NCBI GenBank assembly: GCA_024364735.1
Contig: JAGFNQ010001197.1
Location: 705,988 to 769,987, forward strand
Direction: 5' to 3'
DNA: 64,000 nt
Origin: Boesenbergia rotunda
Lineage: Eukaryota; Streptophyta; Magnoliopsida; Zingiberales; Zingiberaceae
In this document: one piece after another, positions 46,627 to 58,953 of the stretch
Layout: every line of letters begins with the position of its first letter
Numbering within the stretch: the first letter of the stretch is position 1
Notes under the pieces: generated by a model
The model's database searches: none
What the model was told of the DNA's origin: nothing
Seen by the model: the letters and a program-made list of their open reading frames with translations, nothing else
Program-made: the position numbers and the translations under genes

Positions 46627-47628
46627 CTGGAATTGAAATACACAATGTCAGTACAAAACCGACAAACCAGTAACAAAACTGGTTCAATTCAATTCACAAT
46701 TATGCATAAACCCACAAAGTCATAAACAGATAAGAAAAATAAATGTTCTTGATTTGGGAGCTCTATTGACTAACACCTTGGGCCGATCGATTGGGAAATC
46801 AAATCCTTAGTCTGGGTCCATTATCCTCATTAGGACTAATCTAATCGGACATGGATGACTTATCTTGGTCGTTTGCTCATTTAATTGAAAGTCAAATCTA
46901 TTGATCGAACCAAACAAATCGGTTCTTGTTTGTATTAAACTGATCTGATTAAATTAACTAGTGGTTTGAACTAGATCCTGATTTTATTGGATCAATTTGG
47001 TCTAGTCAAACCAACTAATGGTTCGAACTAGACATAAACATAGTTGGTTCAAGTTGGTCTGATTAAATTAACTAATAATTTAAATTCCAGTTGAAATGAA
47101 CCAACTTAATCGGATTTAATTAATTCTAACTAAAATCCAATCCATTTAATCAAATTTTGGTCTAGTTCCAATAACCAATAGCTAAATTTTAATACAAATG
47201 CAACCAAGCAATTAATTAAAGCACAAAGCTAATTAATTTAATGAAAAAAATATGCAATTTTTTTTAGTCAACAGATTAAATTTGCTAATTTAATGGAAGC
47301 AACAAAAAAAAACCACATGCAATTTAATTAAAGCACATTTTTGTATCAACAAATTAAAATTTGCATGCAAGAAATTTTTATTTTTCACCGGTTTTTTTTT
47401 CATCGTTTTATTTTTTTTTCGAGTTTGCTTCCGCCGCCTGCATTTCTTTTCGACCGTCCAAAGTTTTCACCGTGACGAACGCGGTTAATCGGTAGTGTGC
47501 AACACGACCGAGTGGGATCGTCGGTTCGCAACGCTAACAATTATTTTACCGACTCGAAAAAAAAATCTGCCGACACAAAGTCGCGATTTTCCGGCGAAGC
47601 AATTTCATGCTATTTAGAACGAATCTAA
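46627..47628 (-). other. Copia A 5' leader
   Basis: About 1 kb from the primer site to the accessory ORF. Repeated GGTTCGAACTAG / TTGGTCTAG-like words at 46920-47170; otherwise nothing seen. Confidence 0.5.
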
Positions 47629-47640
47629 GCTCTGATACCA
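47629..47640 (-). other. Primer-binding site of Copia A (initiator-Met tRNA)
   Basis: Minus strand TGGTATCAGAGC, one base inside the 5' LTR end. Confidence 0.9.
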
Positions 47641-47641
47641 T

Positions 47642-48042
47642 TATTGGCTTTAATGCATGAAATCATGAACGAATTGAATCTACACATTTATAAAAACGGT
47701 AAACACTTACAGCGATTCACGCTCGTCCTTCGTTGTTCTTCGCGCTTGTCGTCGGAAGAACGATCACGGAATTGGAAAGTTCTTCCCCTCTCGGTATCAC
47801 GAACCAAATCCCTCGAACTATGGACGATCTCCTCTTCTTCAGAGTTTTTCTCACTTGCTCTTGCTCTTGCTTCCCCTTCTTGCACTTGAATGAAGCCCCT
47901 TACCCTCTCCTTATATAGGAGAGGAAAGGGGGTAGAAGTAGTGGAGAGGGAGGGGGCAACAAGCCCCACTCCCTACAGCGTGTGCAATAACTGCACACGC
48001 TGCAGCGTGTGCAATAACCGCACACGCTGCCCACTTCCTTCA
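47642..48042 (-). repeat. 5' LTR of Copia A
   Basis: 401 bp, about 98% identical to 31245-31646; same hairpins and TATA inverted repeat. Confidence 0.95.
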
Positions 48043-48047
48043 TGAAG

Positions 48048-48440
48048 ACCAGCACTACAGTGGTATTGGTCTTCAAAAATCAACACCACAATATTAGTTG
48101 TAGATGAAACATGTGAGGAATATCGATTAATTATTATTTTAGTGTCAATACATGTGTGAAACCAATACTACAGAGTCACACCACATTTCTGTACTCTAGA
48201 GAAACATTAAGTAATTATTATTTTAATGCCAATACATATCATCAAATAAATTGTAATAAGAGTGTGTGCTTGCATGCTTCACTCACAACCAATACTATGA
48301 TTTTGGTATTCAGAAATCAACATTACAATGTATGATCAGAACTTACATTGTGATGTTGATATTCGAAAATGAACACCACAATGAGTGATGTTGTATTTAA
48401 ACTGTGATGTTATTTTTAAAAACCAACATCAAAATTATTT
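48048..48440. repeat. Continuation of the ~300-bp repeat region after Copia A
   Basis: CCAGCACTACAGTGG, CAACACCACAATAT and similar words match the 30-bp units at 29810-30010 and 31130-31235, confirming that Copia A split one array. Confidence 0.75.
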
Positions 48441-49410
48441 TTTATTTTATATTTAATTATTTTTATTAATAAAATTAGTTCACTTTATTCATTTTTCTTT
48501 TCTTTTTTATTCTTTAATAATTAGATATTAAAAAAATAAGAAGATATTAAAAATAGAAAAAATAATTTTAATATTTTATTGACCTTCTCTCAAAAATAAA
48601 TAAATTTAGAGGATAATATAATTTTAAAAAAGTAGAAGAGAGAAAATATATTGTATATAAAAGATAAGGGAAAGAGAAGAAAATAAATATTATTTACAGA
48701 TTATTACATGCAAAAGAAAGTGAGTAAAGAGAAGAGATTAAACGAGAGAAAAAAAAGAGTAATTGTCAAAAGTGTAAAATTGAAATCAGATGCGTAAAAT
48801 CAAACTGAAATGCGCTCTTTGAAATTAAAATTGCCATTTATAATTTATTTATTTATTTTAGTAATCAATTTAATAGTATAAATGTTTGATTTAATTTTTA
48901 AGAGTAAAAGAAATGGTATTTTACTAAAAGGCGTACGTGAGAATCTATATTTATCAAAAAAGCATTCTATGATTTATTCTTTATCAAATGACGTATGTAA
49001 AATTAGTTTATTCTCTTATACCCTTCCCGCCAATAACTCCTTTCATAGTTTATTTTTCGAGGTATCCGAACTACCTTTTCATAATTTAATTTTAAAATAA
49101 TAAACTGTGATTTGGATGCAGATATTTTCATCTTCTCTTACCCTATATAACTCTCCTGTCTTGTAAATCGACCAAGCTCCGAAGCTTTTACTATATTTTA
49201 CTGTGATTATCTTATAAATAATCATTAAGGTGTTTTTGGCTCGAAATGAATTTATTTCAAACACTTTTTGCCTGAAATAAGATATAAATAGAAAATATAA
49301 AATATCCAAAAATATCAACAAAATAAAATAAGGAGGGCCTAAAATAAAAATGAATTTATTTCAAGTACTTTATTTTATTTATATTATTTATATTTGACTC
49401 TTAAAGAGGC

Positions 49411-49530
49411 ACTCTTTGGGCCTAAAATAAAAAATTTCAGGTCCTCTTTGGACTTAAAAAATTTCAAGCCGTCTTTGGACTTAAAAAGTTTCAGACCCTC
49501 TTTGGACTTAAAAAATTTCAAGCCCTCTTT
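49411..49530. repeat. 27-bp tandem repeat in the palindrome loop
   Basis: Four copies of a 27-bp unit starting TCTTTGGACTTAAAAAATTT (49411-49525), followed by TCTTTCACAATC, the start of the right arm. Confidence 0.85.
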
Positions 49531-49589
49531 CACAATCACAGTAAAATATAGTAAAAGCTTTGGAGCTTGGTTGATTTACAAGGTAGGAG

Positions 49590-50813
49590 CAGGGCCGTCT
49601 TTAGGCATAGGTCATTAAGGCCTATGCCTAGAGCCTCAATTTTTATTGGGCTCATTATTTTTGATATATTAAATATATTTTTATTATATATTTTAAGGGA
49701 ATGGAAAAGAATAGGGTCTTGATAAAAAATTTATGTATCTCATTTTTTAGTCAAAATTATAGATTTTATAAAAATCTTATTATTGTTCCAATAGATAGAG
49801 TCATATGAGATTCTCTTTTTAATATTTTAAATTTAATTTTATTATGTATTATTTTATAAGATCGAATGTATTCATCTTTAATATCTTTCAACCTTAGCCT
49901 TCTCTTGTTACATTTATTTTTTTTTGGTAGTGACATTTTCTTTTCTGGTTGGTAAGAACATGAATTAAATTTTTTTTTATCCATGCAATGCAAAATAAAA
50001 ATATTAGTATTTGTTTGAATTCCCCCTCTTCCCTTGACTAACTCTCCCTCTTTGTACTTCTCTCGCTCGTTGATATTGGAAAAAAGAAATTACACCTAAC
50101 GTTGTCACGTTGATATAGTTGGTGCTACTATGCTCCTTGTTTGATTAAGTTCAAATGTTGAGGGATTCATCTATATTGTGTTCGATCGAAATAAAGGATT
50201 TTATTATTTTTGAGCAATAGTGAGTTAGATATTTTTATCATTTCGCTTCCTTGTTATAGACACTAAATTTAACTTTTATTTATATGTATTTACATAAATA
50301 AATTTTTTGGCTTTCCTTTTATTTTTATTCTATCATTTACAACTATTTTGGTTTAGGTAATAAAAAATATAATTTATTTTTTTTCTTTTGTTCTGTGCCT
50401 AAAATGACTTATTTAATTCTTAATAAATGATAATGACTGATTTGATCTCGTTATGATTTTTATTTTCTAAGGATTATATTTAGTTGTGTCATTTTGTAAA
50501 TATATTATTTATTTATTTATTTTGGTTTGCGGTGATGATGAGTTGAGGATAGAAACATGATTTTTTCTATTATATATTGTCCAATTTCATTTATTCCTTT
50601 TTTAGGAGTAGTTGTTATTTTCGTCTTTCATTTGAATAATTAGACACATTTTTTTTATCTTTCTTAGTTTTAAAATAATTCTGAATATATTTGTTTTCGA
50701 CCAAGTCAGTTGACAGTGCAAATCTAAATGAAAAAGGGCGAGTAATTTTTTTTAAATAATGTTAATGACCTATTTTTTCGCCTAGGGCCTTAAATAGGCT
50801 TGAGTCGACCCTG
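49590..50813 (-). mobile_element. Non-autonomous hAT transposon
   Basis: 1,224 bp with inverted ends CAGGGCCGTC / CAGGGTCGAC and a perfect 8-bp duplication GGTAGGAG (49582-49589, 50814-50821), as hAT elements make. Subterminal GGCATAGG/CCTATGCC words form a small palindrome. A short minus-strand frame (49993-49766) with LPKKNKCNKRRLRLKDIKDE is reminiscent of the basic N-terminus of ZMYM1/TTF-type hAT transposases, but no catalytic region remains. Confidence 0.92.
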
Positions 50814-51555
50814 GGTAGGAGAGATATATAGGATAAGATAAGATGAGAATATCTGCATCTGAATCATAGTTTATTATTTTAAAATCTAATTATGAAAAGG
50901 TAGTTCGGATATCTCAAAAAATAAATTATGAAAAAGTTTTGGCGAAAAAGGTATAAAAGGAATGAACTGATTTTACATGTGTTCTTTGATAAAAAAAATA
51001 AACTATATTACACATTTTAATAAATATGAATTTTCACGTACTATTTTTTTGTTACAATACCTTAGAAGAAATATATCAATGCATTCAAAACCAATCCCAT
51101 AATTTATTTCCCTTCCCGCAGTATAGAAACTAATTGCGAGGAATGTCGTCTTGCGGAAGCATAATCATGCTTTTTTTTAAAACTACAATGTCGTAAAGTG
51201 ATTTGATCCTCTCCAACGTGTCGTACATCAATTTCGTCCGAGTCGCGTGTCTCTGCCCGACACGTAAGCAGGCGTCTACGAACCGATCCCTGCGATTTCA
51301 CTGCCACCGTGCAGGTGCAGCTTGCTAGCCCATGGCGCCCGCTCGTTATGCGGGTCTATTCTGCGACTCACCGCATGAGCATGCCCAAACGACTGTCCCA
51401 TCCGACGCCAGCGAGCTATGCGGAAAGCATCTTGACGTCGCGTGACTTAACCGCATAGATATTTGCATGCGGGAGTACGAGCATATGGGGTTTCCAAGGG
51501 TTAAAGCAGTGATGCGTTGTTTCAGGTCGCCTTCAGCAGTTGAACTTCCTCTTTC

Positions 51556-51563
51556 TATATATA
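51556..51563 (+). promoter_or_regulatory. Probable TATA box of the SEP3-like gene
   Basis: TATATATA about 108-115 bp before the start codon, followed by a CT-rich leader. Confidence 0.6.
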
Positions 51564-51670
51564 GGAAGTGGGGTTTGGCTTTCTCTTGCCTTCCCTTGTG
51601 CGAAAGCTTCCTCTTTTCTTCTTATACTCGCCTCCTGTTGTTGTTGATCGGGTGAGAGAGGAAGGAGATC

Positions 51671-54600
51671 ATGGGGAGAGGCAGAGTCGAGCTGAAGCGG
51701 ATTGAGAACAAGATCAACCGGCAGGTCACCTTCGCCAAGCGGAGGAACGGGCTGCTCAAAAAAGCCTACGAGCTATCCGTACTGTGTGATGCTGAAGTGG
51801 CCCTCATCGTCTTCTCCAACCGCGGGAAGCTCTATGAGTTCTCCAGCAGCTCCAGGTAAGTGGCAGCCCGCGTGCGCTAACAAGGAGTTGATCTAGGATA
51901 CATAGATGTTCTCTTTTTGGTCATGTGGTGGATTTTCGCTTTGATCTGTTTCCTAGCTTGGATTTTCCGCTCGATTACCGATTTCGTGAAAAGAACAGAA
52001 CGTTGACTAGATCTGATGAAGAAATAGCACGAGATGGTGCAAAAAAGGTTTTCTTTTTCCGCTCTAGTTCACCTTTTTTTGAAGACTTGTATGGCTGTTC
52101 AGATCTGGATCGTTACGATGTAAAGAATCAGATATCTAAAAGACGAAATTTTCTGCTCGGACAAGAGTAGAAAATTAGCAAATTTTGGAAGAATTTTTAC
52201 TAGCTCGAACTTCGTTTATCCGTAAAGGGCATTTCTGTTTGTGCTTGACTATAAGTACTTGTTAGTCCAACTAAACCTTGTTTTTCCTGGTTTCAAGCCT
52301 TCTTGTTTTATCAGTCAGTAATGATGATTGATGCGCGCCTCCTTTTCACGATGGAGCTTTGTAGCTGGGAGGATCAAAGTAAATCAAGATGTATATATAT
52401 TATTCAGCTATTCTAGTGGCTTTGCCTTAAGATCGATAGATATCTAAGAATTACTTTTGTTCACTTTCCTAAAATAAGATCTTTAGCCTTCCTTTGCTTC
52501 GCCTCTGGCAGTCAAAGGGGGAACTATCAAAGAAACAAAATCGGGAACTTCGCGTTTTTATGTGCCGCTTCAAAGTTTAAGTTTTAGGGTTTCCTGTGTA
52601 GTTTTAATTTTAAGTTTTTTTCGATTATCTGACAACGAATCACTTCATAGATATCGTATTGTTTAAATTTTTTGCACGATTAGATCTTTCATTGTGAGCA
52701 TGCTAAGGTAACATCACATCACAATGGTGAAGAAACCTAGGTTAGGAGGTGCCTTAAGAAAACGTCTCATCTATCATGTCGAGTAAAATAAATGTTTTTT
52801 TTCGAGCAAACTAATATTTTCCATTCTCCTCTGGCTCTTTCGAAGAAATTCAGGTTTTTGGTTCTTCCTGCGATGCAACTTTGTTTCCTGTCCTTCAATC
52901 TGTTTGATGCGTGTTTGCTGACACTCAGGTTGACATCTTAATAGCTTCTAGACTTCTGCACATCTGGTCCTTTATCTGTTCATCTCTAATCTTTTCAGTG
53001 TTTGGAACCATATGATAGATGCTTGTTTCTTCGAGTTCTATCCATATTTTGTTCTCTTATAGGCTATTTTTCTCTGATTTGACAAGTTTCTCGGCATTTA
53101 CTAACAGGTTATCTTGATGCTTTGTTGCTGATGCGTCATTTGTGCCCATGCAGCCTTTGAGCTAGAGTCATGTTATCCTACTTGGCAATTAATTTTCTTA
53201 AGTTGAAATCACTCGGTTTAATAAAAGCTTTTTCTCGGTAGTAAACATCAATCAAAGATTTAAACACAGGTTTTTATTTTCCATATTTCCACTTGATATG
53301 CTCTATTGGGCATGCTTTAACTATCGTCAATATCTTGACGTTGAAGGTCTAATTACTCAACAAGATAAACTCTGTATTCTTATTTAAATCTGTGCATTAT
53401 ATTGTGACTGGGTACTTTCTTCAATAGCTCATATGTTCATTCATTCTCTCTCTCTCTCTCTCTAACAAAACAATTTTTCCAGTCGAATTCTGGTGATATT
53501 TTTAATTAATTTTGTAGTATGCTGAAGACGCTGGAAAGGTATCAAAAGTGTAGTTATGGAGCACCAGAAACAAATACAATATCAAGGGAGACTCAGGTAA
53601 ATAGAGACATTGAAAAGTTATCTTTTTTGTATTTACATTATAAAAATATCTTAATTAAATATCTAGTATTGATTTAAGCCATCAACGAATGAACATAAGA
53701 AACTATAATTGGATAACTAATAAATATGTAAACTTTCAATTTCGTTTGATTTTTTTTTCAAAATTTATTTTCTATCGTTAAGGGATAATAATGTGCATAT
53801 ATATATATATTTCCCTGGATGCATCTAGTGTATAGTTACAATTGAAATTATTTAAAACTCAAGGGTTTTGCAACAGAGAATGGTTATCCACCCCTCTCAC
53901 TGGTTATACAAAATTTAATTGTATATGAAGAAGAATTGATAGTACTGAGTTAGTTCTTTTAATTTTTCTTTTTATTCTCAACTTAGTTTCTAATATGGGA
54001 ACTTATGTGAAGACAGTTGGCATGAGCATTTGGAAGATGGCGTTCCCTGAATAACTAATTAATATATATTGTATCATGGTTTAAAATCTTATATTATGTC
54101 ATTTAGTATCCCCAAAATTTACCATTTTAATGAATTTTTGGAGTTGGCAAGAACTCAATATTAGTTAGCAAGCTGGGACTCACTCTCATGTGCTTATATT
54201 TTCTAAGTAGATCTTAAAGACTACCTTGTCAATATATGTCTGAGAATTGACATGATAAAATTTAATTTTTTTATTATAATAATTTTTTAAATAAAAGTTA
54301 GAAGAGAATTGTAGGGAGTACCACTTCTCTAAATTAATTTTAAACAATCTTGATTTATGTCAAAGCATGCTCAATCCTAGTACCATATCTTAGGGATTGA
54401 AATTCCAATATGAAATAACAGTATAGAACACGGATAACAATTACACTTATTTATATTTTTATCATTATTAAATTATCAACTAAATTATATAAAATGAGTC
54501 TCAGTAGTTTCATGAATTTTTTCCCTTTAGTTATGCTTAATTTTATATTTCTATGTTTAGTTGATTTTTGCATATTTAGTGGCATGAACTAATAGTTCCA

Positions 54601-57600
54601 ATGCAACCATCTTACAACACCAAAAATATGTGTTGGGTCCCTTAATATTCATGGATAATGGACATTTGATAAATATTGTTGAGTTATGCATTATAAATTT
54701 TCAAAGTCTTTTAAGGATTTGAAGATGTCTATCGAGGTTAATTTAGATCTGTAGGGATCCTTATGCGCAAACAATTTAAAAAACACAGCAGAAAATAGGA
54801 TTTCTTTGTCGGATATCTTATACATTCAGAGTGTTCATGCCTCTGGTAGTATCCACACTATATGATCAAAATTTAATTAATCCAATTTCGGATCACATTT
54901 TAGTCAAACTAAAATCAATTTGAAACATCGTGTCCTTTGTGTGTGACCCAATAAGCTCTTGTAACGTTGGCAATATATTTAAACTACTTTAGACGTCTAA
55001 TCAATCTTTGTGTTTCTTGATTTCTAAATAGATTCACTCAAGCAAATGAGCTCAATATCTTATATTGACTCATTTGAGCATGACCACGCATTTTAGTAGT
55101 CCTACTTGATTAAGAGGCCTACAGAAATTACTCTTGTTATATGGGAGGGATAGATCATATCTACATCACTCACAACCCTTCGCATAATTTGTTACACATC
55201 CAATGATCGTTTTTATAGTCCATCCTGTTATGGGTGTAGACGTTTGACAATACCAAAGTATATAATTTCTTATGTAGGGAATCATAGTGACTTCAGGTTT
55301 AAGGATTATTCATACTAATAGTCAACATGAGAAAATTTATGACATTCATATAACGATCTATGCAACTTTCTCATGCCGGATCAATTCGGTATATGTTCTC
55401 TAATATATACTTATGTGTCAATGTGATATCTCATATCCATGGCTTATAAGATTAAGTTATCAATTGACCTACATGCTAGTCTCAACACATTAATATTGTC
55501 CTTAAATATTAATGCTTGATTAGGAATAGTTAAAAGTAGTATTCTCTACATCATCTCACTATTAATTCAACTAATTGATATAATGTAAATTATAACCTAC
55601 TACCCAAGGACATTATTATACTTATTCATTTGACACACATATAATATAAATATAATAACTAAAACTATATCTTTATTAATAAGATATGATAAAAAAGTTT
55701 CCTTATCAATTATCATATAATTGACTGTAAAGCTAACACTAACAAGATCGACCGTGTTGCATGAGATTATCAGATAATAATAGTTATAATTATGAGATAT
55801 TTCAACACTAATAATTCTATTAATTAACCAATTACAACGCAACATTAAACTATATGCTTATTATAAATTTATAAGATATCTCATGTGGAGTTGACTTGTT
55901 AAAGTTCGCAACTGAAGAAAGATATATTAGTATTAAATAAACAAGAGGAAAAAGGGTTGTTCTTCAGAGTATTTTTCTTTTCCAAACTTGTAGTACAAAA
56001 CAATTTTTATTTTCTGAAAGTTATTAGCTATGGATGCTTATTTAATTTGAACATAGTTTCTGTGAGTGAAAATTATGCATGGATTAGTGCTTAATTATAT
56101 ATTTGAAAGAGTAAGTTAATAAATGAGACAAGTTTGCAAGAATAATCGGTTAATGTTCCGATTTCTTTTTGACCTACACTGATCATAATAGGTATCTTGG
56201 CGTAGCCCACTCTAGTTAATAACATTTGGATGTGTAAGAGCAAATAATAAACTATCATAAGCAGTTAGTCCAAAATAAAGTAATTTTCTGCTTTGTCTCA
56301 TATTAATATTTCCATAATTGTCCTTAATTATTCAATGAATAATTTTCGTCTTTATCTCTTGTATTTCTCTACTCCTTTTACCCCGTTGCAGTGATTACTA
56401 GCTAGAAATATCAAGTAACTTGATTATTCACGTGGTGCATGTCCAATCTATGAATAAAAATGTAGGACATGTACTTTATTTATCCATTTAATGTAGGGCA
56501 TGTAGTATATATCTGAATATTGACAGTAGTATATATCAATTATACTAATAACTAACTGGAATATTGAAAGGTGCAAATCAACAATCACAATCTCTAGCAT
56601 GATTCTAAGATTTATCTCCTAGAATTACTTTATGTTTTATGAATTTCAGTTCTTTATTTATTGTTTAGGTTCGAGTTTAGATTTCTTTAATTACATTTTA
56701 GTGCGTGCTTCCCTTATAAATCTAACAAATGACAACAAAATTTATTGGAAACTAAAATTCTAGATGTTGAGAGAATTAAATAAACTAAGTGGAAAAATGG
56801 GAAGAGGATTATGAAACACAAAAATCCATTCAACGCCTTGAGATATACTTTTCTTTATTACATTGTGCATTGTATTATTGTAAGTGTTTGTATAGTCTCT
56901 AAGCATAACCTAGATGCATGAGCTAGATTCCACAAGATTGCAATGTTTTCAGCATCAAACAGTTTAATATTCAAATAAGAATGTTTGTCTTCAAAATGCA
57001 TGAATCATAATAAGCAAAAAATAAGAGATGATACATGTCATCTATGGATCAGGTTTACTTAAAAATATAGTAGCTGTAAACTCTTGGTATGAATCGAATG
57101 ATACTCATAAAGTTTTTGTGTCATCAGCCAACAAAAAGTCTAAAAAGGGGGTTAGATGTATCTCGAAAGTTTGGTAATCATTAAGCAAAAGTTGAGAGGT
57201 TCATAAGTACTCTTGGCAACCAAGTATCTTTTGTATAGCTCTTTTTGTTGATGCAATTTAGAATCTTCATCTAGATATTCAAGTTCATTAGTCATGTTCC
57301 TATTTTATTCTTATTGTAAAAAAGGTAAACACATACCAACACTTCCCATGATCAAATATGAATTGGTAAATAATTTCTAGAACTTAATCAACAATTGTTA
57401 TATTGCACGTAATGAACTCTTCTTCTTCTGCTGATTCATTCACTTGGAGGTCGACTATAAGCTAATTCCATAATTTATCTTCCTTCGCATAACTTAAGGA
57501 CGGACTCTGGGAATTTAGAATGAGCATAATCACCTTTTTACTACAATAGTTGCTCAACACCATCTTCAACTCTAATGAAGAAGCAAGTATAACAAGTGGT

Positions 57601-58953
57601 AGTATAGATGGAAGAATTGCATATTCTCATATGACTTGATTTAAGACTATAATTTGTTTCGCAATTCTTATAGTAATTGATTAATTTCAGCAAGTCTAAC
57701 CTTTTTTTTTATATTGTATTGGGAACATAGACCAGTCAACATGAGTACTTGAAACTTAAGGCACGTGTTGAAGCCTTGCAACGATCACAAAGGTGAACTA
57801 TTCTAACCTTAATCTTGCTTATAATCCATGAGAAATTTACCTGAAGCATTCAAATAGCAACATTCTAAAACACATTTGCAAATGATAGAAATCTATTGGG
57901 TGAGGATTTGGGTCCGCTTTCCATCAAAGAACTAGAACAACTTGAGCGACAACTTGATGTCTCATTAAGACAAATAAGATCCACAAGGGTTAGTTTCTCC
58001 TTCTCATATAAATACATAGACTTATGCTATGACCTTCTATTTTCAATTTTAATTGAATTGCTTTCTTGGGTATACTCATATTTGTATGTATCAACTTATG
58101 GTCAATTGTTACTATCAAATATCAATGGTTAAATGTTGAAAACATGTGTTTTAACACTTGACCTTTTTTTCACAGACACAATACATGCTTGATCAACTTA
58201 CTGATCTTCAAAGACGGGTATTAATTAATTAGTATATTACTTAGTTATGTCATTGTATTGTATTCAGTGATAAAATCATTGCTCATCTACAGGAACAGAT
58301 GCTTTGTGAAGCTAATAAGGCTTTGAAGAGAAGAGTAAGTATCTATGTAATTTAATTAAAATATCGTTGCCTATTTAGAAATTTCAAATCATAATTATCA
58401 TGTTGTTGGTGTGACTCCATCACATTTGTTTGTTTTTCATGAAATTTTTTTTCTCTAATGTGTTCTACATAATATATGCAAAATATCTTCTTCTTAAAAT
58501 GCAATAGTTTATTTCTCAAAGAAAATAGATGTAAATATGCAGAAGCTCGCATGGTTTTTTTTGTTTATTATGACATGTGAGATGCAGTTGGATGAAAGCT
58601 CTCAAGCCAATCAACAACTATGGGATCCAAGTGCTCATGCTGTAGCTTATGGCCGTCAGCAGCCTCAACCACAGGGCGATGGATTCTTTCAGCCCATAGA
58701 ATGTGAACCTACACTTCAAATTGGGTAACTCCTATTGCTATATATATTAAGCTCATTTTGCTTTTCTATTTCATAATCTATTAAGATACCGTATCGGACT
58801 GAATTATCATCATCAACAAATCAACATTTAGTGTTGTGTATGTTTGATTCATTCTTCTTTTTTATTTCTAGGTATCATCCTGATCAAATGACAATTGCTG
58901 CAACAACACCAGGGCCAAGTGTTAGCAACTACATGTCAGGCTGGATTGCGTAA
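51671..58953 (+). CDS. SEP3-like (AGL9 clade): SEPALLATA3/AGL9-like MADS-box floral regulator
   Basis: Eight exons give 242 codons: 51671-51855, 53518-53596, 57731-57792, 57889-57988, 58176-58217, 58293-58334, 58588-58724 and 58872-58953. Sizes 185, 79, 62, 100, 42 and 42 are the classic MIKC pattern and all phases match. Residues 1-60 are the DNA-binding MADS domain (MGRGRVELKRIENKINRQVT). A short I region (LKTLERYQKCSYGAPE) follows, then the K domain with YLKLKARVEALQ, LGEDLGPL, LEQLERQLD and QMLCEANKAL helices, then a C-terminus ending in the SEP motifs CEPTLQIGY and NYMSGWIA. SEP3-type proteins bind CArG boxes and bridge floral quartets that set petal, stamen, carpel and meristem fate (family knowledge). 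The 4.1-kb intron 2 carries a solo LTR. The coding sequence looks intact. AGL9 clade rather than SEP1/2 is chosen from CSYGAPE and the C-terminal motifs. Confidence 0.95.
54750..55744 (-). mobile_element. Solo LTR in SEP3-like intron 2, minus orientation
   Basis: 995 bp, TGTAGGG...ACTAACA, with a perfect AGATC duplication at 54745-54749 and 55745-55749. It contains phrases common to a Copia family in monocots, such as TTTGTGTGTGACCCAATA, ACGTTGGCAATAT and TGGTGACTTCAGG-like sequence (recognised from memory). No primer site, second LTR or coding region adjoins it. Lying antisense in the intron, it does not disturb the splice sites. Confidence 0.88.

Larger units (their letters stand above)
31245..48042 (-). 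mobile_element. Copia A: LTR retrotransposon, minus strand, split by element B
   Basis: LTRs are 31245-31646 (3' LTR) and 47642-48042 (5' LTR), with a perfect TGAAG duplication at 31240-31244 and 48043-48047. They differ by eight substitutions and one indel in about 401 bp (~2%). The primer site for initiator-Met tRNA is at 47629-47640 (minus), and a GTGGGAGA polypurine tract abuts the 3' LTR. Order on the minus strand: a ~1-kb leader, an accessory ORF, gag, protease, integrase, then RT interrupted by element B at 34099-42954, RNase H, and ~1.1 kb of non-coding tail (31647-32813). With B removed it is about 7.9 kb. Confidence 0.95.
28011..48836. mobile_element. MULE-like element with long inverted ends, now containing nested insertions
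   Basis: Sequence at 28060-28265 (pyrimidine-rich, CAATTTTACCCCTC... to ATATATTTTCTCTCTTG) is matched in reverse complement at 48600-48790. Outside lie TTTATAATT at 28002-28010 and TTTATAATT at 48837-48845, a perfect 9-bp duplication as MULEs make. The duplication is AT-rich and the outermost 40 bp of the ends match poorly, so the limits need proof. Without Copia A (31245-48042), the TRIM and their duplications the element would be about 3.5 kb, mostly the ~300-bp tandem repeats. No transposase is visible. Confidence 0.5.
48914..51062. mobile_element. Palindromic MULE-like element with a hAT inserted in its right arm
   Basis: Left arm 48914-49212 is closely complementary to the right arm 49530-49589 plus 50822-51062: about 299 against 301 bp once the hAT is removed. 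Shared blocks include GGTATTTTACTAAAAGGCGT-like ends, ATCCGAACTACCTTTTCATA, GATGCAGATATT and CTTTTACTATATTTTACTG. A ~317-bp loop separates the arms. The flanks AAAAGAAAT / AGAAGAAAT match at 8 of 9 bases, consistent with a MULE, though the end could be off by two bases. No transposase. The right end is about 600 bp before the SEP3 start codon. Confidence 0.8.

Noticed and set aside
28011..48836. A biosynthetic or defence gene cluster
   Set aside because: All coding signals in this stretch belong to retrotransposons.
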